A DNA stretch of 64,000 nt from Cohnella sp. CFH 77786 (GTDB lineage Bacteria; Bacillota; Bacilli; Paenibacillales; Paenibacillaceae). The notes beneath the pieces are model-generated. The model was not told the origin of the DNA and ran no database searches. It was given only the letters and a program-made list of their open reading frames with translations. Made by a program: the position numbers and the translations under genes. Below are positions 8,970-17,004 of the stretch, piece by piece; positions within the stretch are counted from its first letter, which is position 1; each line of letters begins with the position of its first letter. The stretch lies in the NCBI RefSeq assembly GCF_019400745.1, contig NZ_WJIB01000005.1:62001-126000 (forward strand). Direction: 5' to 3'.

Positions 8970-9039
8970 TTAGGCGAACGAGTTGACAGCAATCCTCCCT
9001 CAAGGTCTTTTTTCTTTCCCCACCCAGGCCAAGAACAAG

Positions 9040-9085
9040 AGCTGAACAACGGCCGCCGGCGTATATCGGCAGCCGTTGTTCAGCT
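9040..9085. repeat. Perfect 14-bp inverted repeat, orphan hairpin
   Basis: agctgaacaacggc (9040-9053) and gccgttgttcagct (9072-9085) are exact reverse complements around an 18-base loop. No T-run follows directly on either strand, so it is not a standard terminator. It lies in the 489-bp gene-free stretch between the ATPase and the Xre-type gene. Apart from this hairpin, the tetR promoter with its two palindromes, and the promoter/operator elements of the next gene, I see nothing coding in that stretch. Confidence 0.65.
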
Positions 9086-9232
9086 ATCGGGCAGGATAAT
9101 GGAAATGATCTGTAGAAAAAACCAATAAATAAAAAGCGACAAAAGTAGGGTATGGCGGGTGGATTCCAGATCTCGCAGATGCTGTGGGGTCATCTGGCTA
9201 CCTACCCTCTTTGGCGATGTTCAATCAGGGCG

Positions 9233-9333
9233 ATTCAACCCGCGGTTGAATGAACGCGTGTGACAAATTCAACCAACTCTTGATAGGATGACGGTTGCGG
9301 AAATGCTATGCTGATTTCGACAGTGCGCACTGT
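9233..9333 (+). promoter_or_regulatory. Promoter/operator region of the Xre-APF gene
   Basis: Three elements are seen: a palindrome ATTCAACC-CGC-GGTTGAAT (9233-9251) with a further half-site attcaacc at 9267-9274; an extended -10 TGCTATGCT (9304-9312); and a perfect 14-bp palindrome ACAGTGCGCACTGT (9320-9333) right where transcription would begin. Palindromes at these positions are typical repressor sites, probably for the Xre protein itself (inference). Confidence 0.5.
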
Positions 9334-9359
9334 ACACTTTGTTAAATCGGAGGTGTAGG

Positions 9360-10457
9360 ATGCTCGACTTACGCAAAGTTGGAGCTTATATTTCGAAGCT
9401 TCGCAAAGACCAGGATCTGACCCAATTGGAACTTGCCAATCTACTGAATGTAAGTCATCAAGCGGTTTCGAAATGGGAACGGGGCGACTCGCTGCCGGAT
9501 ATCGGAACGCTTCCGCAGTTAGCGAGGTTATTTGGCAAAACGGTAGACGACATTTTAAATGCAGGGGAAAGCGCAGAAAATCGGGAGCACCGGCACCTAG
9601 GAAGGATCGTTGAGGAGATCGCAGAGAACAGGACGGAACAAATTGCAGGGATGATCAATACCGGAGAGGTGGAGGTGGAAGAGCTTTTAGAAGTGGCGCC
9701 GTTTGTAAAGGAAAGCGCTCTGCATAAGGTTACTGAACGATTAGACAGCAGCGTCCTTAAGTTAGACGTGATCATGAGGTTGGCGCCGTTCCTCGGAACA
9801 GATACATTGGATGAACTGGTTCGTCAGGCAGAAGATGGCGAAATTGTGTGGAGTGCGATTACCGGACTCGCTCCGTTCGTCAGCAGTGACACATTAATCC
9901 GACTGGTAGATAAATCGATTGACGGTTCCTTGGAAGTGAACCTTCTTGTTGGAATTGCCCCGTTTCTTGGAAGAGAACATGTGGATCGGTTGGTACAACA
10001 AGCCGAAGAGGGTAGCTTAAGCTGGAATGTCGTTAATGGACTGGCACCTTTTATTAGCAGGGAGACATTAAGCCGTCTGGTAGACCGGGTTGCAGACGGC
10101 ACTATCGATGCAAACCGGATCGTAAGCCTCGCACCTTTCCTGGGGAGGGAGCAGGTGGATCGGTTGGTACGAGAAGCCGAGGAAGGCAGCTTGATATGGA
10201 ATGCCGTGAATGGACTGGCCCCCTTTATTAGCCGAGAGACGTTAAGCCATTTGGTAGACCGGGTTGCAGATGGTACCATCTCTGCGAACCGGATCGTAAG
10301 CCTCGCACCATTTTTGGACAGGGAACATCTCGAGAAATTGATTGGTAGAGTCGAAGCCGAACATCTAAGCCCGGATCTGCTGGCAAGTCTTGCTCCTTTC
10401 GTCGATCAAGGGACATTGAGCAGAATGGTGACAAACTTATTAAATAAAGCAAAGTAA
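9360..10457 (+). CDS. Xre-family regulator with nine 29-residue APF repeats
   Basis: 365 residues. Residues 1-66 form an Xre (HTH_3) DNA-binding domain (ISKLRKDQDLTQLELANLLN, then VSHQAVSKWERG). The rest is a helical solenoid-like array: the motif (L/I/V)APF(L/I/V) recurs nine times, and the repeats from the second onward have a period of exactly 29 residues, with a late hydrophobic pair LxxLV and a D/E-G turn. Repeats alternate in type (GLAPFISRETL versus SLAPFLGREQV), giving a near-identical 58-residue higher-order unit, so the array grew by recent duplication. The ATG at 9360 has ggaggtg at the right distance. Its target and the array's ligand are unknown; a two-palindrome promoter suggests autoregulation. 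No partner gene is adjacent. Confidence 0.85.
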   Translation: MLDLRKVGAYISKLRKDQDLTQLELANLLNVSHQAVSKWERGDSLPDIGTLPQLARLFGKTVDDILNAGESAENREHRHLGRIVEEIAENRTEQIAGMINTGEVEVEELLEVAPFVKESALHKVTERLDSSVLKLDVIMRLAPFLGTDTLDELVRQAEDGEIVWSAITGLAPFVSSDTLIRLVDKSIDGSLEVNLLVGIAPFLGREHVDRLVQQAEEGSLSWNVVNGLAPFISRETLSRLVDRVADGTIDANRIVSLAPFLGREQVDRLVREAEEGSLIWNAVNGLAPFISRETLSHLVDRVADGTISANRIVSLAPFLDREHLEKLIGRVEAEHLSPDLLASLAPFVDQGTLSRMVTNLLNKAK

Positions 10458-10503
10458 ACACGTATATCGGAAATCGGCGATGCATAGACAGTCGGCGATC
10501 CCC

Positions 10504-10536
10504 AAAGCTACCGGCTTGAAATTCGGTAGCTTTTTG
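10504..10536 (+). terminator. Terminator of the Xre-APF gene
   Basis: aaagctaccg / cggtagcttt hairpin (10504-10513 with 10524-10533) followed by TTTTTGTTTG. Confidence 0.9.
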
Positions 10537-10763
10537 TTTGGAATTTCGGATGATTGTGAACCAGCAATACACAGAAACCTAAACCTTCCAAAGTTTTATA
10601 ATTGTCACGACACCTAGACGGATGAATACATAGGTCATTTTCTGACAGCTTAACTCCGCGTTGGGTGCAGATTTGAAGAAAATATTCTCGCTAAACGAGA
10701 TCCTGCAGAGACGGTTTGACGCTTCCCTAATAACGAGGGTTCGGAACCCAGTGAAAAAACTAA

Positions 10764-10804
10764 TTGAACACAAATAAGCGCAATGATATAATCATAAGCG
10801 CAAT
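10764..10804 (+). promoter_or_regulatory. helD promoter with 11-bp direct repeats around the -10 box
   Basis: -35 TTGAAC (10764-10769), 17-bp spacer, perfect -10 TATAAT (10787-10792). The 11-mer ATAAGCGCAAT occurs at 10774-10784 in the spacer and again at 10794-10804 at the start point, 20 bp apart. Between here and helD lies a ~130-base leader with a weak hairpin (atgattt/aaatcat near 10814-10838). The rest of 10537-10760 is AT-rich and shows no convincing gene. Confidence 0.75.
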
Positions 10805-10927
10805 TGAAAAATTATGATTTTGCTTCAACCGAAATCATCTCTTCTTTAATTATACTCCCGGAACTTTGATTTGTCAATGCGCTTTTTATCCCCCCAAAAC
10901 CCTAATAAGGAGCGTGTTCAGGGAGAA

Positions 10928-13345
10928 ATGGAACCGAAGGATTGGCGCCAAGAACGGGAGCGGCTGGAATGGGTCAGGAACAAGCTGCGGGCGAGAATCG
11001 CCGAACTGGAGCCGGAGGTTGCCGGACTGCGCGATCAGGCTGCGGACATCCGCAAGCGGTTTTGGGAAGAAGTTACGATCAATACAAGCACGGACGAAGA
11101 GTTCGAAGAAACCTTCTACACGATTAAGCAGCAATCCGCGGTGTTAGCCGAACGGGAACGCGGCCATAAGCTGTTGACTCAGCAATGGAAGATCATGAAC
11201 CGTTTGCTCCCGTCTCCTTATTTCGGACGTATCGATTTTCACGAGGATGGCCTGGACTTCAGCGAGCAAATCTATATCGGCGTATCTTCCTTCGTCGACG
11301 AAGACGGATTGAGCTTTCTGATCTATGACTGGCGTACGCCGATCGCGAGCCTGTACTACGATTATTCCACTGGCCCGGCATCTTATGTCACGCCGGCCGG
11401 ACGAATCGAAGGGACGATGGAGCTCAAACGGCAGTTTCAGATTCAGAACGGGGAAATCCGGGGCATGTTCGACGCGAGCGAAACGATCGGTGATGAATTG
11501 CTGCAGCAAGTGCTCGGCAAAGGCGCGGACTCGCAAATGAAGAGCATCGTGGCCACCATCCAGAAGGAACAAAACGCCATCATCCGCGATGACGGCAGCC
11601 GAATGCTTATCGTACAGGGGGCGGCCGGCAGCGGCAAGACTTCCGCGGCATTGCAGCGGGTGGCGTATTTGCTGTACAAACACCGCCAGACGATCAGGGC
11701 CGATCAGATCGTTCTATTCTCGCCGAATCCGATGTTTGCCGGTTACATCTCCACCGTGCTCCCGGAGCTCGGTGAAGAGAATATGCAGCAGACGACTTTT
11801 CAAGAATATGTCGACTATTGGCTAGGTTCCTCGTTACGGCCGGAGGATCCCTTTGAACAGATCGAATTTGTACTGACCGCACATGGAGCGCCGGGGTATG
11901 AGGCTCGTCTTCAGGGGATCGAGTATAAAACTTCCGAGGCTTTCCTGCAAGCCCTGCAGAACTATGGAATGTGGCTGGGACGGGAAGGCATGCGATTCAA
12001 CGGGATTCGGTTTCGGGACCGCGATTTGATTACCGGGGAGCAAATGAGAGCGAAATTTTACGGTTTTGACCGTTCCCTGCCTTTGTTCAATCGTGTCGTT
12101 CTGTTGCAGGAATGGCTGTTGAAGGAACTGGCTTCGCTGGAACGCAGGGAACGGGAAGCGCCTTGGGTGCAGGATGAGTTGAGTTTTCTCGACATCGAGC
12201 AGTACGCGGAAGTCTTCGGATTGCTGCATAAAGAGAAGGAACTATTCGACCTCGCGGAACATTACGCCGCAGTTCGCGAGAAATTAAGCAACAAGCCCCG
12301 GGAAGACGAGGGCGACTTTGACTTCGCCCGGAAGGAGGAAGATCTGCTCCGCCGAAGGATCGTGAAAGAATATTATAAACCGCTCCGGAAAAGCGTGAAG
12401 AAATTCTCGTTCGTGGATGTCAAAGGCATCTATGGCCAATTGTTTGAGTGCGGAGCCGCTTATCGGCAGAGAACGAATGGGGCCGTCGTTCCCCCGCTGT
12501 GGCCTGAAATATGCAGGCAAACCCAGGAAGCGCTTCTCCGGAACGAGTTGTTCCACGAGGATGCGACCCCGTATTTGTATGTGAAAGAACTGATCGAAGG
12601 CGTCCGGACGAACACGGAAATCCGGTATGTCTTCGTGGATGAGGGCCAGGATTATTCGCCGTTTCAATTTGAATATCTCAAAAAGCTGTTTCCCCGGGCC
12701 CGGATGACCGTGCTCGGCGATTTCGGGCAAGCGATCTTCATGCAGGCTACCTCTTTGGACGCGCCTGATTCTCCGCTGGTCCGCCTATACGGCGAAGCCG
12801 AAACAAGCCTTGTCCGTCTTGTGCGCAGCTATCGTTCCACCAGGGAAATTGTCGAATTTACGAAATCGATGCTTCCTGGCGGGGAAGAAATCGTACCGTT
12901 CGAAAGGAGGGGGCCAAAGCCCCTTCTGATAAGACTGGATAGCGGGGAGAAGCGTGAGGCGCGAATGCTGGCAGACGTCGCGGCGCTTAAGGTCGAGGGT
13001 TTCGATTCCATCGCCGTTATTACGAAGACCGCAGCCGAAAGCCGGGAGGCCCATGAAAACTTACGGATTCATGGAGGCGAAGCACCGCGGCTCATCACGA
13101 AGGAGACGCTGGGTTTTGAAAAAGGAGTGATGGTCATTCCCGTTTATCTCGCCAAAGGTGTCGAGTTCGATGCCGTCTTGGTCTACGATGCCTCATCCGA
13201 AGCTTACGGCCGGGAGAGCGAACGCAAGCTTCTTTATACCGCGTGTACGCGGGCTATGCACCGGCTTCATCTTTACGCGACGGGCGATTGGTCGCCGTTC
13301 GTGCAGGCATTGCCTGCGCATTTGTACGAGAAGTCGCCAAATTGA
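10928..13345 (+). CDS. helD: HelD-type RNA polymerase-recycling helicase (UvrD/Rep superfamily 1)
   Basis: Superfamily 1 ATPase of the HelD type, about 805 residues. In Bacillus HelD binds RNA polymerase, pulls it off nucleic acid and aids recycling. Seen: N-terminal charged helical arm (residues ~5-110), Walker A VQGAAGSGKTSAALQRVAYL (about residues 230-250), VFVDEGQDYSPFQFEYLKKLF as Walker B, LGDFGQAI (motif III), a late KGVEFDAVLVYDA (motif V) and LYTACTRAMHRLHLYA (motif VI). The start is uncertain: the ATG at 10928 gives the usual length, with gggagaa immediately and aaggag 15 bp upstream; an upstream ATG at 10877 has no ribosome site. The -10 and direct repeats upstream imply dedicated control. 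Confidence 0.9.
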   Translation: MEPKDWRQERERLEWVRNKLRARIAELEPEVAGLRDQAADIRKRFWEEVTINTSTDEEFEETFYTIKQQSAVLAERERGHKLLTQQWKIMNRLLPSPYFGRIDFHEDGLDFSEQIYIGVSSFVDEDGLSFLIYDWRTPIASLYYDYSTGPASYVTPAGRIEGTMELKRQFQIQNGEIRGMFDASETIGDELLQQVLGKGADSQMKSIVATIQKEQNAIIRDDGSRMLIVQGAAGSGKTSAALQRVAYLLYKHRQTIRADQIVLFSPNPMFAGYISTVLPELGEENMQQTTFQEYVDYWLGSSLRPEDPFEQIEFVLTAHGAPGYEARLQGIEYKTSEAFLQALQNYGMWLGREGMRFNGIRFRDRDLITGEQMRAKFYGFDRSLPLFNRVVLLQEWLLKELASLERREREAPWVQDELSFLDIEQYAEVFGLLHKEKELFDLAEHYAAVREKLSNKPREDEGDFDFARKEEDLLRRRIVKEYYKPLRKSVKKFSFVDVKGIYGQLFECGAAYRQRTNGAVVPPLWPEICRQTQEALLRNELFHEDATPYLYVKELIEGVRTNTEIRYVFVDEGQDYSPFQFEYLKKLFPRARMTVLGDFGQAIFMQATSLDAPDSPLVRLYGEAETSLVRLVRSYRSTREIVEFTKSMLPGGEEIVPFERRGPKPLLIRLDSGEKREARMLADVAALKVEGFDSIAVITKTAAESREAHENLRIHGGEAPRLITKETLGFEKGVMVIPVYLAKGVEFDAVLVYDASSEAYGRESERKLLYTACTRAMHRLHLYATGDWSPFVQALPAHLYEKSPN

Positions 13346-13494
13346 CGGATATTTGAATCAAACTCATGCCAGGATGAAAAAAGTTGAACTCCTTCGGGCA
13401 GTTAATACGTATACCTATTGCCGGCAAGTAAATAATTACTGCATTGGACTCAGCTGGCTATAACTCATGACTAGCGCTGTCGAAAGGAGAATTC

Positions 13495-14274
13495 ATGTTG
13501 GAGTCATTGTGGTTGGAATATGCGTGGGCTTTACTGATTCTGATCGGTTTGGAAGGATTGCTGTCGGCTGACAATGCGCTCGTGCTTGCGGTCATCGCCA
13601 AACATTTACCGGACGACCAGAAGAAACGGGCGATCAATTATGGTATCATAATGGCCTTTGCCTTTCGTTTTGCAGCTCTATTTGCGATTTCCTTTATCGC
13701 GAATGTCTGGCAGGTGCAGGCGATCGGCGCAGCCTATCTTCTATACCTGGGTATAAAGCACATCATCCAAGCGCGGTTCGGGAAGAAGAATGAACATACC
13801 CACAAGGACCAAAAGCAAGAAGCGGCAGGGAAAGGCTTCTGGCCTACGGTGGGAAAGATTGCGCTGGCTGACCTCGCCTTTGCCATAGATTCCATTCTTG
13901 CCGCGGTAGCGCTTGCGCTCGGACTGCCGGATTCGCCGCTTGGCGAGTTCGGCGGCATGGACGGCGGACAATTTATCGTCGTGGTGCTTGGCGGGATTGC
14001 CGGCTTGGTTCTGATCAAATATGCAGCTTCCTGGTTTGTAAAGCTGCTTGGCCAACGCCCGGCGCTTGAGACAACGGCTTATGCAATCGTTGCCTGGGTT
14101 GGGGTAAAGCTTGCGGTCATTACGCTTGCCCATGAGGATATCGGGGTTTTGGATCCGCATTTTCCCCACAGCACGGTCTGGACTTCCGTCTTCTATGTTG
14201 TCCTGGTCGCGATAGCCCTTCTTGGATGGTTTGCGCCCGGCAACAAACCGTCCAGGGCCGAAGATCAACAATAG
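13495..14274 (+). CDS. TerC-family membrane protein (YkoY-like)
   Basis: Integral membrane protein of the TerC family, 259 residues with about seven helices. Conserved acidic intramembrane motifs are present: GLLSADNALVLAV (about residues 21-33) and ALADLAFAIDSILAA (second half). Bacillus relatives (YkoY/MeeF, YceF/MeeY) export manganese that metallates secreted enzymes; that role is family knowledge, not shown here. The ATG at 13495 follows gaaaggaga. No yybP-ykoY manganese riboswitch is recognisable in the short upstream region (13346-13494). A terminator follows. Confidence 0.9.
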   Translation: MLESLWLEYAWALLILIGLEGLLSADNALVLAVIAKHLPDDQKKRAINYGIIMAFAFRFAALFAISFIANVWQVQAIGAAYLLYLGIKHIIQARFGKKNEHTHKDQKQEAAGKGFWPTVGKIALADLAFAIDSILAAVALALGLPDSPLGEFGGMDGGQFIVVVLGGIAGLVLIKYAASWFVKLLGQRPALETTAYAIVAWVGVKLAVITLAHEDIGVLDPHFPHSTVWTSVFYVVLVAIALLGWFAPGNKPSRAEDQQ

Positions 14275-14295
14275 CCATGCTTCAATAGTACACCG

Positions 14296-14341
14296 AGAAA
14301 AAAGAGGGATCTCATCCCCTGGGAGAGAAACCTCTTTTTTT
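14296..14341. terminator. Terminator after terC
   Basis: aaaaaagagg...cctctttttt hairpin ending in a T-run; A-rich on the other strand too. Confidence 0.85.
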
Positions 14342-14455
14342 CGCGTTTGGACGATTTACCGCGAAAAATCCGTTGAAGCTGAGGATTGCCTTTATGTAAA
14401 CGCTATTTTCGTCATTGGCTTTGAATATTCCGGGATTAAGCCTCTCATATCCCAA

Positions 14456-14484
14456 TTGGCAAATCTGTCATGGGGGAGTATGAT
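14456..14484 (+). promoter_or_regulatory. kimA promoter
   Basis: -35 TTGGCA (14456-14461), 17-bp spacer, -10 TATGAT (14479-14484). Transcription would begin near 14491, directly before the riboswitch aptamer. The sequence between the terC terminator and this promoter (14342-14455) holds nothing recognisable. Confidence 0.8.
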
Positions 14485-14495
14485 CATCCGGTAAG

Positions 14496-14668
14496 ACCAT
14501 TCACTCGCTGAATTTCCACATCGGAAAACGGGGGAACCAACGGCGGCGATGTCCGCCCGGGGTGAATCGGAGGCGCTTCGTACAGCGTCACCGTAGGGCG
14601 ACTCTATACGCCCGAATCCGTCAGCTAACCTCGCAAGCGTGTTAGAGAGGAGAGACTGCACCGATTCA
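14496..14668 (+). promoter_or_regulatory. c-di-AMP riboswitch (ydaO-yuaA class)
   Basis: The leader carries the conserved blocks of the ydaO-yuaA aptamer in order: tcactcgctgaat, CCACA, GAAAACGGGGGAACCAA (14523-14539), GGGGTGAATC, GTAGGG, ACTCT, CGAATCCGTCAGCTAACCTC (14613-14632), then a purine-rich closing strand near cgattcat. It lies between a good promoter and an intrinsic terminator. In this class c-di-AMP binding turns the downstream gene off (established knowledge), and kimA is its classic target in B. subtilis. Confidence 0.93.
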
Positions 14669-14673
14669 TGCGG

Positions 14674-14702
14674 CCGCAGGGGATAACCTCTGCGGTTTTG
14701 TT
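14674..14702 (+). terminator. Expression-platform terminator of the c-di-AMP riboswitch
   Basis: ccgcagggg (14674-14682) pairs with cctctgcgg (14687-14695) around ATAA, nine pairs with one G-U, followed by TTTTGTT. It lies 74 bp before the kimA start, so high c-di-AMP would be expected to end transcription here. Confidence 0.88.
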
Positions 14703-14775
14703 GTGGTAAAAATCGGATTCGAGGAAAAACTACTTCAGCGGGCAGTAAGACGAAACAATTTCGGATGGTGAAAAC

Positions 14776-16602
14776 GTGGTAACTCAAATCAAACGCTTTT
14801 TGCTTGGACGTCCCCTTAAATCCACGGAATTAGGGGAACAGAAACTTCGAAAAACCAAGGCTCTGGCCATCCTTTCTTCCGATGCTTTATCATCGGTTGC
14901 CTACGGTCCCGAACAGATTCTGATCGTGCTCATGACCGTCGGCGCTGCCGCATTCTGGTATTCGATCCCGATCGGGGTCGGCGTGCTGATCTTACTGGTG
15001 GCGCTCATCCTGTCGTATCGCCAAATCATCTTTGCTTATCCGCATGGAGGAGGCGCATATGTCGTCTCCAAAGAAAACCTGGGGCTGTACCCGGGGCTGA
15101 TCGCCGGCGGCTCGCTTTTGGTGGATTATATTCTTACGGTCGCGGTAAGCGTGTCGGCGGGAACCGATGCGATCACTTCCGCTTTCCCGAGCCTGCATGA
15201 GCATAATGTGAGCATTGCCGTTACCTTTGTCATTTTGCTTACCATTTTGAATTTGCGGGGCGTGACGGAGTCCGCTTCCATATTGGCTTATCCGGTGTAT
15301 TTATTCGTTTTGGCCCTATTCATCCTGATCGGGGTTGGCATTTACCGTACCATGACGGGGGCGGTGCCCCCGGATTTGCACACGCCTGTGGGAACGCCGA
15401 TCGCGGGGATTACGTTGTTTCTACTGCTGCGGGCATTTGCCTCAGGAAGCTCGGCGCTGACGGGCGTGGAGGCGATTTCCAATGCGATCCCGAATTTCAA
15501 AGAGCCTTCGCCCCATAATGCCGCGAAGACGTTGATGGCGATGGGTTTCTTGCTGGCGCTCTTGTTTTCCGGCATCGTGTATCTGGCCTACGATTACGGT
15601 ATCACGCCTCGCGCCGAAGTGACCGTCGTCTCGCAAATCGCGGAAACGACATTCGGCCGGCACTTCATGTACTTCTTCATTCAAGGCACGACCGCGATGA
15701 TCCTGATCCTGGCGGCGAACACGGGATATTCGGCATTTCCGTTGCTTGCGGTGAATCTTGCCAAAGATAAATTCATTCCCAGAATGTTTACGGTAAGAGG
15801 CGACAGGCTCGGATATTCCAATGGCATTATCATGCTCGGCATCTTGTCGATCGTCCTCATTATCGCTTTCGGGGGTCAAACCGAGCATTTGATTCCGCTG
15901 TACGCCGTCGGCGTCTTTATCCCTTTCACGCTGTCGCAGACGGGGATGATCTTCAAGTGGGTCCGGCAGAAGCCGCCGGGTTGGCTGCCCAAACTGCTCA
16001 TTAACGCCGCCGGCGCCTTGATTTGCTTCATCATTACGATCATGTTCTTTATCACGAAGTTCGAGCAGGTTTGGCCCGTCTTGATCTTCTTGCCGGCGAT
16101 CATTATCCTGTTCCATCGCATTCGGAAACATTACGAAGCGGTCGGGGAACAGTTGAGACTGGCGACCTGCGAGCCTGCGATGCCGATCGAAGGCAATGTG
16201 ATCATCCTTCCGGTCTCCGGAATCACGCACGTCGTCGAGCATTCGATCAACTACGCCAAGTCGCTTGCGGCGGATCAAATCATCGCGGTGTACGTTCCGT
16301 TCGAGAGAGAAGACGAAGCGCGGTTCGAAGAAAAGTGGAACAAGTGGATGCCGGACGTCCGGCTGGTGACCTTGCATTCACCTTATAGGAGCATTATTCA
16401 GCCGTTAAGCCGGTTCATCGATTCCGTGCAGCGCAAAGCCGTCGAATCGCATTATCAGGTGACGGTGATCATCCCGCAATTCATTCCGAAGAAGGGATGG
16501 CACAACTTCCTGCATAACCAGACCAGCTTCATGATCCACACCCATCTGTTGTTCCGGAAAGATGTCATCGTGACAACCGTACCGTATCATTTGAAGAAAT
16601 AG
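14776..16602 (+). CDS. kimA: High-affinity potassium importer KimA
   Basis: Proton-coupled potassium importer of the KUP/APC type, 608 residues. It resembles B. subtilis KimA (formerly YdaO) over its whole length: N-terminal IKRFLLGRPLKS and ILSSDALSSVAYGPEQIL, SYRQIIFAYPHGGGAYVVSK (about residues 75-94), SGSSALTGVEAISNAIP, NTGYSAFPLLAVNLA, GQTEHLIPLYAVGVFIPFTL, then a cytoplasmic C-terminal domain (about residues 460-608) ending VTTVPYHLKK. About 12 membrane helices. Starts with GTG at 14776. It is preceded by a c-di-AMP riboswitch, and in B. subtilis c-di-AMP also inhibits KimA directly (family knowledge). It stands as its own unit between terminators, immediately upstream of the kdp operon. 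Confidence 0.95.
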   Translation: MVTQIKRFLLGRPLKSTELGEQKLRKTKALAILSSDALSSVAYGPEQILIVLMTVGAAAFWYSIPIGVGVLILLVALILSYRQIIFAYPHGGGAYVVSKENLGLYPGLIAGGSLLVDYILTVAVSVSAGTDAITSAFPSLHEHNVSIAVTFVILLTILNLRGVTESASILAYPVYLFVLALFILIGVGIYRTMTGAVPPDLHTPVGTPIAGITLFLLLRAFASGSSALTGVEAISNAIPNFKEPSPHNAAKTLMAMGFLLALLFSGIVYLAYDYGITPRAEVTVVSQIAETTFGRHFMYFFIQGTTAMILILAANTGYSAFPLLAVNLAKDKFIPRMFTVRGDRLGYSNGIIMLGILSIVLIIAFGGQTEHLIPLYAVGVFIPFTLSQTGMIFKWVRQKPPGWLPKLLINAAGALICFIITIMFFITKFEQVWPVLIFLPAIIILFHRIRKHYEAVGEQLRLATCEPAMPIEGNVIILPVSGITHVVEHSINYAKSLAADQIIAVYVPFEREDEARFEEKWNKWMPDVRLVTLHSPYRSIIQPLSRFIDSVQRKAVESHYQVTVIIPQFIPKKGWHNFLHNQTSFMIHTHLLFRKDVIVTTVPYHLKK

Positions 16603-16616
16603 CCTGACAACCGGAC

Positions 16617-16654
16617 AAAAAAGCAACTTCCGTCTATCGGAAAGTTGCTTTTTT
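16617..16654 (+). terminator. kimA terminator
   Basis: aaaaaagcaacttccg / cggaaagttgctttttt hairpin with a five-base loop and a T-rich tail. Confidence 0.93.
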
Positions 16655-16660
16655 ATATTT

Positions 16661-16718
16661 TTTTTACGCCTTTGCCGCCTTATTTTTACCCCGTTTTTAC
16701 GGCGACTCGTATTAGAAT
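16661..16718 (+). promoter_or_regulatory. kdp promoter with three phased TTTTTAC boxes (putative KdpE sites)
   Basis: TTTTTAC occurs at 16661-16667, 16683-16689 and 16694-16700, at offsets of 22 and 11 bp, so all face the same side of the helix. The second and third resemble the E. coli KdpE site (T-tract, TTTAC, then CCCCG). A -10-like TAGAAT lies at 16713-16718 with no recognisable -35, as expected of an activator-dependent promoter. Confidence 0.6.
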
Positions 16719-16783
16719 CTGTTCTGTAGCAACGATCTCCTATCCGAACTTTAGGAGGCGCAATCCATGAAGGAGGCTGTTCC

Positions 16784-16894
16784 ATGCTGGATCTTGGCAT
16801 GATTCTGATGTTGGCGGGTCTGTTCGCTCTGCTGTACGGCTTTGCGGCCTGGTGCGATCGGGTCTCGAGCGAAACGGGGGGAGAGGGCAAATGA
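16784..16894 (+). CDS. Small single-helix membrane protein ahead of kdpF
   Basis: 36 residues: MLDLGMILMLAGLFALLYG, one strongly hydrophobic helix, then a charged tail WCDRVSSETGGEGK. The ATG at 16784 is preceded by aaggagg (16770-16776). Its stop overlaps the kdpF start (ATGA at 16891), so it is coupled to the operon. No known family is recognised. It could be a Kdp assembly or stabilising microprotein, by analogy to KdpF; this is inferred only from position and size. Confidence 0.7.
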   Translation: MLDLGMILMLAGLFALLYGFAAWCDRVSSETGGEGK

Positions 16895-16968
16895 TCGTCG
16901 TAACCGTCTTCGCGGTTCTCATTTTCGTTTATTTGATCTACGCCCTGGTGAATCCGGAAAAATTCTGA
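16891..16968 (+). CDS. kdpF: KdpF, small subunit of the Kdp potassium pump
   Basis: 25 residues, one membrane helix, ending with the family tail NPEKF (consensus PE(K/R)F). KdpF stabilises the KdpFABC complex in other bacteria. Starts on the ATGA overlap with the 36-residue microprotein and lies 36 bp before kdpA. Confidence 0.88.
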   Translation: MIVVTVFAVLIFVYLIYALVNPEKF

Positions 16969-17004
16969 TCCGGATCGGCTTGTTGGAATCGAGGAGGAAA
17001 ATCG

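Noticed and set aside
10579..10773. 64-codon minus-strand frame in the AT-rich gap before helD
   Set aside because: No ribosome site or recognisable family; the region contains the helD promoter. Not supported as a gene.
13346..13494. Manganese (yybP-ykoY) riboswitch before terC
   Set aside because: TerC genes often have one, but the conserved blocks are not present here and the gap is too short.
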